From Meconema thalassinum (lineage: Eukaryota; Arthropoda; Insecta; Orthoptera; Tettigoniidae), in assembly GCA_946902985.2 (NCBI GenBank), contig OX336389.2, forward strand, positions 279,851,527-279,915,526: DNA of 64,000 nucleotides, in the 5' to 3' direction. Shown piece by piece: positions 55,502 to 64,000 of the stretch. The notes under the pieces are model-generated. The model saw nothing but the letters and a program-made list of their open reading frames with translations, was not told the DNA's origin and ran no database searches. The position numbers were made by a program, and so were the translations under genes. Position 1 is the stretch's first letter. Every line of letters begins with the position of its first letter.

Positions 55502-55666
55502 TAATGTGTCCTACATGTAAAATATTACACTTAAAATTAATGTATACAGTACATCTGTACATTTAACAGGAGAGCAGTTTGAAGATGTTTTACTCAGTTC
55601 TCCCTTAATTTTCTTTTCATAACAAAATATTAACTGTGTTTCTTTAGTTCACAGAAAATCCTCCAT

Positions 55667-55800
55667 ACTGTGCAGAAGTATACAACACTATGACCAGATG
55701 GTGTTGTTCACCTCAAAGTGAAAGCGGACTTGGTGTTCCGTTCAAGGCATGTAACTTGCTTTATTCTTGATGTAGGACATAGTGTTGTATACCTCTGTGT
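55667..55800. repeat. Short foldback
   Basis: gtgcagaagtatacaacact near 55668 pairs with the inverse at 55775-55800 (agtgttgtatacctctgtg). Arms are about 30 bp with mismatches. Confidence 0.55.
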
Positions 55801-56746
55801 AGAGGAAAAGAAACCCATAAGATTGTGCTCATAAATCCATATATACAAGGTACACATTCAACAATACACAACCTATACAACAATTAACAAGTAGTTCCGT
55901 GAAGAGTTAAATAGCCAACTTTAATATACCCTACTAGTCTTTTACATTAATGACTCTTCCGCCTATTAAAAAGATTTCCCGTATTATGCACTAAATAGCT
56001 TTTGGTATATGACCTATGTATTTACCAATACCATTACATTCAGAAATTATGTGCTAGAATATATAACTTTCAGTATTGGTGAATAAGACTCTTCCTGTGA
56101 GACTGTATCCTTCTGCAACGAGTCTCGGGGGTTACTATTCTTAGGCCTAAGGAAAGTCAAATGCACGGCTTCTATGATTTACGAAAAGTAAGTTACTGAA
56201 TTTAGTGCCATTTCTTAATGATTATTATAAAAGCCCATCATACGAATCTTCTATTCAATCGCTTGAAGAGGATACGAGAAATAAAAAAAAACAAGAGTTA
56301 AAAATGTTGAATTGATGCCATCTTGAATTTTTGAAAACAATTGAACATGAAGTGTATCTATCTGAATATAGATTTGTTGTGCTAGGTTTCCTTGCTCTCA
56401 GGTGATTAGATCGCAAGAAAAGTCATTTGAAATATTTGAAAGAAACCTAGCCACCATGTTGTTTTCCTCAGGACTTTGAAAGTCACATATGTGTACCTAA
56501 TACTCCCCTATGGCCATATCAGTTCACCGATACATATAGGTGGGTAGACGAACTAAGTCAATGAAATATAGTCATCACTGATTTTCAATTCAGGAAATTC
56601 ATCAGGAACTGTAGGGTATTCAGGACTCGTTTGACGAAACGGACCACAAACTGACATGGTGTGAATTAAACAGTCAGGCAGAAATTGAGATCTGTTTACA
56701 GACGAATTTGGTTTGAAAATATCCAGAAGCAAAAACAATTATCAAT
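55801..56746. other. Unassigned sequence
   Basis: No recognisable gene or element. Confidence 0.4.
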
Positions 56747-57106
56747 AAATAAATAAAACGCCGGCCCCGTGGTGTTGGGGTAGCGCGCCTGCCTCTCACC
56801 CAGAGGCCCCGGGTTCGATTCCCGGCTCCGTAAGGGATTTTAGAAACTGACGCGAGGGCTGGAACAGGGTGCACTCAGTCTCATGAGGACAATTGAGTAG
56901 CTGTCTGACAGTGAGGTAGCGCCCCGATCACGAAAACCAAGATTAACGGCCGATGGGACCCGATGCGCTGATCACGCGTCATCCCAATATCTGCAGGCAT
57001 AATGGCTGGGCAGCGGTCGCTTGGTAGGCCTAGGTTCTTCACGGGCTGTAGTGCCAGGGGTTATATTTTATTTATTTATTTATTATTATATGTAAATAAA
57101 TAAAAC
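56747..57106 (+). mobile_element. SINE-C with 13-bp TSD
   Basis: AAATAAATAAAAC at 56747-56759 and 57094-57106. Head ccggccccgtggtgttgggg, B-box gggttcgattcccggc, ending gccaggggttatattt and (TTTA)n. Confidence 0.92.
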
Positions 57107-57689
57107 ATATCACTCCCAGAACTAGAACTAGGTGATAGGATAAAATCTCAGCATGCCGGTAACAAACAACTAGAAGAATCCAATAGTGTACTCTTTTCCA
57201 CCCTCCACCTGCTTGTTTACTCTCAGAATATTAATATTAATTTCAATTCACGGGTATGAAGGATTAAACTCTTCAACCACTAATGGGCTGTAAAGTAAAG
57301 GAGTAACGAAGCATTTATAAACTGGTGACATCTCAATCATTACCTGGGTGAACTTGTGCCAGTGAAGCCTGGTGAGCATGTGGAAATCAAACAAAATAAT
57401 TGCGGGAATTGAACCGTTCAACATTGTTTCTCAGTCCTCTCATGGAACCACATAAGTGGTGGTGGGTTATGTAAGCACTGATACAAGGACGGATAATATG
57501 AGGCTGCACGTCCAGATATCTATTTTAGAAACGACAAATACAAAATGAGCGCTCATAAACTTGAGATTAGAAGGACTGTAACAAGAAAGAGTGAGGCTGT
57601 CTCTAATTTTGTGGTGCTTTTAACGTTACAGTAGTCTACATAAAAGTGTCAATAATACAGTCAAGTTATTTCCTTGTACATCAGTAATG
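57107..57689. other. Unassigned sequence
   Basis: No recognisable gene or element. Confidence 0.4.
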
Positions 57690-57790
57690 GACTGGCCACG
57701 GTGGCCGAAAGTGCTAACGCGCTGACTCGTACCTCGCCTTGTGGGTTCGAATCCCATCTCAGCCATCCTGGTAAGAGTTTTCGTAGTTTC
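57690..57790 (+). repeat. tRNA-like SINE head
   Basis: ggccacggtggccgaaagtg and tgggttcgaatcccatctca form an A-box/B-box pair. The following pyrimidine-rich part is lost in the next, oppositely oriented SINE. It is not a tRNA gene: no acceptor-stem pairing is apparent. Confidence 0.6.
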
Positions 57791-57849
57791 CCCTTTTCAC
57801 CACCGATCTCTTGCTCAGCTGCATGAAACTATTCCGGACGGCGTTTTGT

Positions 57850-58215
57850 TTTAAATCGCCTATCCTCCCAGCTCGGCTTCACTCATGGACTCTGCGCGGG
57901 ATCATTCCTCTACCATCGCAAGAACGGTGTCTGGGAGCTGAACACACTTTGTCATCAAAATGATACACATAGTATGGTGACAGACCGATCGCCAAGGGGC
58001 CCAAGGGGCCGCTAACTTGTTTCGAATTGAGGAAGGGTCAGGGAAAGGATTTTGGAAGGAAGTTGGCCGTGGACCTGTTGAAAGGAACCGTCCCAGCATT
58101 TGCCTGGTGGTAAAAATGGGAAACCACGAAAACCATTTTGAGGACGGCCGAAGTGGGATTCGAACCCACGTTCTCCCGGTTATATGTTAGTGTGTTATCG
58201 CTCTCGGTCATTATA
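57850..58215 (-). mobile_element. Core-module SINE, minus strand
   Basis: cctatcctcccagctcggct (3' body on minus), the central module (gtcccagcatttgcctggtg, gggaaaccacgaaaaccat) and gggattcgaacccacg (B-box) near the right end. Resembles the SINE at 8514-8850 in module and B-box; TSD not found. A small piece of the same 3' body recurs at 59147-59180. Confidence 0.7.
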
Positions 58216-58224
58216 ACCGGTTAA

Positions 58225-58510
58225 AATTTAATTCTGGATACTCTCAGTCTCATAAAGCTGATTGGGAACTTATGGATTCAACACCCCCCTCTGCCATCTT
58301 AGAATTGTTCTATCTGTGGTTTCCCACGCAAATGCCGGCATAGTACCTAACTTAATGCCCAGACCACCTTCTGCCCAATCCTAGAACTAATTACAAGAAC
58401 AGCCATCGCAATGAGACACGTTGTCAGACAAGGTCCGCACACACCCCACTACGAGGGGCAAAATGACCACACTACAACAAGTCCATAGATGAATCAATAA
58501 CAACTACAAA
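58225..58510 (+). mobile_element. SINE-F-like relic, plus strand
   Basis: gtggtttcccacgcaaatgc, cggcatagtacctaac, gtccgcacacaccccactac and aatgaatcaataacaac-like tail (58489) are the inverse order of SINE-F elements elsewhere. Head decayed. Confidence 0.6.
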
Positions 58511-58621
58511 ATAGGTGACACAGCACTACGAAAAGGAAGATCCACCAGTGTGGGAAAGGAATGGCAAGGGTTAGTGGCGTGGCTGTGCCTCATTACAGGG
58601 ATCTGTATCTCCCCTGGGATA

Positions 58622-58642
58622 ACCCCCCCCCCCCCCCCCCCC
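58622..58642. repeat. Poly-C tract
   Basis: About 20 uninterrupted C. Confidence 0.95.
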
Positions 58643-58771
58643 TCAAACCAACACGCGCCGTGCGGCAGTCAGGTCACGTGTGGTGACGTCACGTTAAACA
58701 CCTGCCAGACGGGCAAGAAGAGTGTAACATAATACCGTGAGGGCAGGGTGCGTCACCCTCCACACACAAAT

Positions 58772-58806
58772 ATTATTATTATCATTAATAATAATAATAA
58801 TAATAA
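58772..58806. repeat. TTA/AAT inverted microsatellite
   Basis: attattattatcattaataa followed by ataata units, a small palindrome directly beside the Helitron end at 58808. Confidence 0.85.
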
Positions 58807-58807
58807 A

Positions 58808-59128
58808 CTAGCGGACCCGTGCGAGAACTCTCGCATAATAGGTTGTGTGCGCCCCATGCGTACAGACTACCCGCACGGCTGTAGTGCTATGCGGGCTGTA
58901 CGCGATACAGTTCTCTCAGGGACTATCGTCTTGTTTATTTGTTTAAAAGCACTTTATAAACAAATACATAATTATATTTCCGTTGACTTTTCAAGAAATG
59001 CAAGATTTTCCCTGTACTATTGAGAAGATTTGGATGATTTTGGTACAAACCACACCTTCTAACTCCCTCTGGTTTAGGAGTTTGAGTTTTATGGAACATA
59101 CACCTTAGCGTATTATATAATAATAAGA
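58808..59128 (-). mobile_element. Non-autonomous Helitron (family H3)
   Basis: Minus strand: A|TCTTATTATTATATAATACG (start at 59128) and a CTAG end (58808-58811) followed by T. A perfect hairpin TGCGAGAGTTCTCGCA lies about 8 bases inside the end. 321 bp, non-coding. Its 5' end resembles that of H2. Confidence 0.8.
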
Positions 59129-60317
59129 TAATAATACTGTTTTTCGCTTATCCTCCCAGCTCGGCTTCATCCACGGACTCAGTGAAATATATCGCATGGA
59201 CGCCATGTTGGATTGTTTAGGTCTATTTTTAGGGTATAAAATTACATGCCAGGAGATGAATATTTTAATGGAGGTTCATTATACCAACCTACGTGTCTAT
59301 CGCTTGCTTAGGACACTAGAAATAAAATAGTTTTTTTTTTTTACAATATTTGGACAACCACCATTTTTAAGTTCTCACAAACATTTCATTATATTATACG
59401 TCAATATATTAAGTCTTATATGAAGGCATACCGTGCCAATATCCACAGCGCTGCGATGATTAAGTCACGAGAAAAAATCATTTAAATATTTAATTTTCGC
59501 ATCACCGCCATGTTGGCTTTGTGCTCACCAGGTTATTGAATGTCCCATAGGTAGAGTTCGTTTACTGTAACCTTGCACTTTTTTCGACAGTTCTCGCGGG
59601 AACAAATAGTCCTATTAGACATATCCATCCACCACTACCACGTGCATTGCAGCCAATGAGCTATCCACCCACATGGCAGCAAGCAATGGCCGCGTGTATT
59701 CCGTCAAAGGGTGAACAGCTGTTATGAGTTGCCAAAACCTACATACATCTCGCAATATCAATTCATTGCCCTTTTTAAAGGAAACGTGCATTTCTTTGTG
59801 GCATTTATCAAATAATTGTTCTAACAGCACATCTGCAACTCACTGACGGCTCGCTGACAGAATGTTACATCATTGGGCGCGCTATGACACCGTAGCTGAT
59901 AACTTAAATGTTGCACGAGTGGATTTATTTTTAGGCTCATCATTTCACAGCTCCAGGAAAATGCTTACTGAGGTATGGTGTAAGATGTCCTTAAGAAGAT
60001 AATATCATTATTTGAACTGTTGGCTTGATATTAAAATAAAACGTACGAACAATTCCACCATGTAAGTTAACTTCTAGGCCTACACAACACCTTGTATTTT
60101 AGGCCTATTTTTGTGCACAAATCATGCCATGTGAAACTAATTCACCTGGCAACTGTCCTTGGGGAAATCAAGAGTTCTGCTGCCTTTGATTAACCTTCAA
60201 AGAGAGAGAGATAAATAAAATCAATATCTTGAACAAGAAATTCCGCATCTGCTTGCGACTCGATAGTCAATACAAAAATGTCCGACCTGCCAGCTCAGGC
60301 TACATATTTACTCAACA
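59129..60317. other. Unassigned sequence
   Basis: Apart from a small SINE-like piece at 59147-59180 and a T run near 59330, no feature is recognised. Confidence 0.4.
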
Positions 60318-61044
60318 TCTCTACTTAGTATAAAACAAAGTCCCCGATTCTTGGATGTTACGGGTAAACTCGAGAACCACTGGATAGATTTTGATGCGGC
60401 TTTCATCATTCTGTAAAGGATATCTCCAGAATGATTTCTGTAGAAAATAATTTATTTATGATCAAAGGAAGCCGAGCAGTAACGATTTCAGTGGAAAAGT
60501 CGAATAAAAAACCTGGCGTCCAAGCGCTTTGTAAGCTTACGATGAGCAAACCGTTAAAAATATCTAAATACTATGAGTGTAAGAATTGTTCAGCATGAAA
60601 TGCTCTACAAAAATGTCCGCGAGAGCTTATGTCTATTTTCAATACATCGCCCACTACAAGTGTTTTTACGTTTTAATTTCTTCCATCCAAGTCCATTCAA
60701 CTACTGAGGCGATAGTTTACGAGCTAACTAAGGGCCAGTCTATCATCCCTGTTACAGCCTAGCCGGCGGGCGAACCTATTGCCCCAGATACAGCCAGCAG
60801 CAAACCGTTGAGTCGTGTTGAGTTAAGACATCTGAGAACGGTGGTTGTGTTTGGAGTTTCCCTGGAAGTGCAACTCGGGTTTTCTTCTTTTCGCCTGTGA
60901 AACACAGTCAAGTTAAGATTGGACGGAAGGGATTTTTGAGTTTCATTCACCTCGCCATTCCCTGGAAGTGCAACTCTCATTTCGCCTGTGAACTTTTCGT
61001 TCCGCAAAATTCACAGTCAATTTAAGATTGGACGGAAGAGGGAT
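60318..61044 (+). mobile_element. Helitron H1, first of a head-to-tail pair
   Basis: Starts A|TCTCTACTTAGTATAAAAC at 60318 and follows the H1 interior. It contains an internal partial duplication (ttccctggaagtgcaactc at about 60858 and 60958) and ends near 61044 without hairpin or CTAG. Confidence 0.75.
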
Positions 61045-61078
61045 TATATTATATTAATTTATACTGATTGGCGTATAA

Positions 61079-61847
61079 TCTCTACTTAGTATAAAACAAA
61101 ATCCCCAATTCTTGGATGTCACGGGTAATCTCGGGAACCACTGAATGGATTTTGATGCGGTTTTCACCATTCTGTAAAGGATATCTCGAGGGAGGTTTCT
61201 GTAGAACATAAATTTATTTATGACCAAAGGAAGTCAAGCACTAACGATTTCAGTGAAAAGGTCGAAAAAAAAACGCTGCGCAATCCGTTAAAATATCTAT
61301 ATACCTACTATGAGTGCTAGAGTTGTTCAGCATGAAAAGTCATAAACATTAAGCCCGGGAGAGCATATCTTCATCTTCAATACATCGCCTACTATAAGTG
61401 TTTTTACGTTTTCATTTCTTCCAACAATCTCCATTCAGTTACTGAGGCGACAGTTTACGAGCTAGCTAGGGGCGAGTCTATCACCCTAGTTACAGCATAG
61501 CTAGCGGACGAGCTTATTGCCCCAGATACAGCCAGCAGCAAACTGTCGAGTCGTGTTGAGTTAAAAACTTTAGAGAAGAGTGGTTGTGTTTGGAGTTTCC
61601 CTGGAAGTGCAACTCGGCTTTTCTTCATTTCGCCTGTGAACTTTTCGTTCCGCAAAATTCACAGTCAAGTTAAGATTGGACGGAAGGGGGATTTGTGTTT
61701 CATGCACCTCGCCATTCTTGCCTACGTCTGACAAGAAATTTTTGCACATGCATCTCCATGATAATACATAATTAATAGTCCATTCAGTGATTTTAACCAA
61801 TCATTGGTCGTTGTTCATTGAAATTGAAAAAAAAGCGCTTATCACGT
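61079..61847 (+). mobile_element. Helitron H1, second of the pair
   Basis: Begins A|TCTCTACTTAGTATAAAAC at 61079, only about 35 bp after the previous copy. Collinear with 35969-36805 to aaaaaagcgcttatcacgt (61847), just short of the expected hairpin and CTAG. Confidence 0.75.
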
Positions 61848-61928
61848 TCAAATTGAAATAATACTATCAGACGACTTTGCGAAATATTATCAATTATAAT
61901 TATTATAATTTAATATAATAATCACGTT

Positions 61929-62292
61929 ATTTGCACAGGTGGCGAGCCTCCGTGGCTTAGGCGGCAGCACGCCGGCCTCTCACCGCAGGGTCCGTGGTTC
62001 AAATCCTGGTCACTCAATGTGAGATTTGTGCTGGACAAAGCGGAGGCAGACAGGTTTTTCTCCGGGTACTCCGGTTTTCCCTGCCACAAATTTCATTCCA
62101 GCACCACTCTCCACTGTCATTTCATTTCAACTGTCATGCATTTAGTCATTGCCCCAGGAGAGTGCGACAGGCTTCGGCAGCCGGCATAGTTCATATCCTC
62201 GCCGCTAGATGGGGGCTTCATTCATTCCATTCCTGACCCGGTCGGTCGACTGGAAGCAGGCTGTTGATTTTCATTTTAATTTGCATAGGCGG
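61929..62292 (+). mobile_element. SINE-A with imperfect 14-bp TSD
   Basis: atttgcacaggtgg (61929-61942) and atttgcataggcgg (62279-62292). Full-length SINE-A from gcctccgtggcttaggcggc to gctgttgattttcat. Confidence 0.9.
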
Positions 62293-62832
62293 TTGAACAC
62301 GGTAATGAGTGCATTACCAACCGCACACCCATGCCATGAGAACGAGGTTCTTCAGTTTGATAAGGCAACTTTTCAGTCTGGCCGACAGAATATGTTCCCA
62401 ATATAATCCTAATTACTGGGACAAGCGAAAAAATAACCCGAAAAACTTACATGTGATTAAAACATGTACCGTATTGTGCCCAATTCTAGGAATGGGTATT
62501 CCAAGATTCAGACACCTAGGTATCAAGGGAAGGGCTACAGCCGCTTTTGAAAGTTGAGATATTTGAATATCGCGCTCCCTTCCTTCTAGATTGAAATGGA
62601 AACTTTATGCAGCCAAGAAGATGTTAAGTGACGTGGCAAGTAGTAGCAGAGGTCGAGAATATTTGGTGATTAAATACTTAGTCATGGAGTAGAGACTTGA
62701 TACTTGGATCAGATTACTGGCACGGCCAAATGAAAGAGGATGCACTTAGTCTCACGTGAATCAGACCAGAGACACCGGAGATATGAGGATTTACAGATTT
62801 CAGCGTGATCCAGCGTGGAGCCGACCGTTTAG
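62293..62832. other. Unassigned sequence
   Basis: No motif-bearing frame; may be upstream DNA of a transcription unit if the promoter-like site that follows is real. Confidence 0.4.
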
Positions 62833-62870
62833 TATAAAAGCCGCTCGGCCCAAGCATAAGCAGCTCACTT
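62833..62870 (+). promoter_or_regulatory. Candidate RNA Pol II core promoter
   Basis: TATAAAAG at 62833-62840 is followed by a GC-richer spacer and an initiator-like TCACTT at 62865-62870 (A about 34 bases after the first T). TATA-Inr promoters of this style are common in insect structural genes. The spacing is slightly long. Downstream, an ATG at 62923 opens a 44-codon frame (to 63057) with a possible splice donor (aaggtgatt, about 63026). Nothing identifies a product. Confidence 0.35.
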
Positions 62871-63057
62871 CAAACCAAGCTCTTGTAGGACAAGGTGCTG
62901 CTGCTACGTCGAGCCAAGGCACATGGTTGCCGAATCTACGCAGAAGATATCTTTGAATTGTGATAGTCACAAAAGTGCTACGATACGTGGGGAACGTAGT
63001 AGGTTTCCGGTAGAGGGAATCACTAAGGTGATTGTTATTTTCTACGGAAATTGGTGA

Positions 63058-64000
63058 AACACTTTGTTTCTATATGGACATATGCTAGACTTTGTCTAGA
63101 TATTATTCTGTCACAGTCCAGTAACAATAATTCAATACTTGGATATTTTAATCCAACTTGTCAGTTTCACAAATTGTAACTAAATAACCACTCAGATCTT
63201 TCAGTATATTGAAGGCCAGTCTATCACGGTGTTGTTCATTAGCCGACAAAGGGAAACTATATGTTTCTTCGCGCATGATAGATGGTGTGAAGCCATGCCC
63301 AGGGAACGATCTTCAGAACAGCCGTTGATTGTTTTAGACTATCAGTGTTTTCCTGTACTGAAAAGATTACCGTGAGTTATGTTACAACTGACGCTTTTGA
63401 GAAGAGATCATTTGGATCTGACCCCATTTAAGCGAACTGCTATGGATTTAATTGAAGTCAATATTAAAATGGATCAGCAGTTACTTCATACTTCAAGAAA
63501 TATTTCCACTATGTCGTGCTAGACAGATTGTGGGTATATAATGGCGGCCGATACAAGGATTAGACGTGCGTGTCCAATAGGGCATGTATCTGGATAAATC
63601 TGGTACAGACCAGGTTTACTACGCTTCAAGACCAACGAGAAATGTAAGCCACATTTGACTTTTATATTATGCCTAGCTAATTGGAACAAACTCATTTTCT
63701 GCAGATGACCAACACATTTATTTTTCTTTGTATTTAAATCTTGCATTGATTTACGCAAGACACATTAGGGTTATTCTGAGTATTTTCAGCACTCAGAACA
63801 GTTTAGGATCGATGACCGAGAATACCGAGCATTTATTTGAATGTTCATTTTGTTTGAGAATCACGGTAATCAGCCGATATAACTGTAGAAGTTAATATTT
63901 ATTTTTGTTGAGGAATGGATATTTTTGTCCATATTCGAGGAGTCGAACATGTGGTTTTTTTTTCACATAAGGAAATAATAATTAAACATATACAAGGAAA
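63058..64000. other. Unassigned sequence
   Basis: No gene or repeat recognised up to the window edge; would be first-intron DNA if the upstream promoter candidate were real. Confidence 0.35.

Overview
The window looks like a piece of a large, repeat-choked arthropod genome, most likely an insect and perhaps an orthopteran. That guess rests on general recollection of the SINE families and cannot be proven here. It is AT-rich, has long runs of ATT/TTA triplets and poly-C, and contains no complete host gene. What can be read is almost entirely transposable elements and their debris. The one candidate host-like coding remnant is a terminal exon resembling the C-terminus of a THAP/P-element-type transposase (1931-3030). 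It is broken by two separate SINE insertions, each with its own target-site duplication (TSD). A TATA/initiator pair near 62833 is the only promoter-like site worth noting.

Layout. 1-3.2 kb: a tandem duplication (275-1284), then the transposase-like exon. 3.2-8 kb: Helitron pieces and a 2.3-kb minisatellite (about 4915-7245). 8-11.5 kb: a MITE-like hairpin element, a SINE, a hAT-type MITE and old SINE relics. 11.5-17.3 kb: a minus-strand Ty3/gypsy-type LTR retrotransposon with two 1252-bp LTRs that differ at one position I could find. It retains gag, protease, the start of RT and the tail of integrase, but the RT/RNase H/integrase core is deleted. 19-30 kb: SINEs, a foldback element, a LINE relic, a degraded hAT transposase and a core-deleted mariner. 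30.4-31.6 kb: a MULE-type DNA transposon with long TIRs, an approximate 9-bp TSD and a FLYWCH zinc-finger remnant. 33-37 kb: Helitrons, a LINE 3' end and a palindrome-ended repeat whose inverted second copy lies at 53.0-53.9 kb. 38-46 kb: SINEs, a Tc1-like relic and a second core-deleted mariner. 46-52 kb: LINE 3' ends, four small DNA transposons and a 42-bp tandem array. 54-64 kb: another LINE relic, SINEs, three Helitrons (two head to tail) and the promoter-like site.

The non-autonomous fraction dominates. At least six tRNA-headed SINE types (called A to F below) account for about twenty-five insertions, many with 12-16 bp TSDs. Several types share one central module just behind the tRNA-like head. 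Four unrelated elements (LTR element, two mariners, MULE) show the same architecture: mobile ends and flanking coding segments kept, catalytic core removed. They would depend on enzymes supplied elsewhere in the genome.
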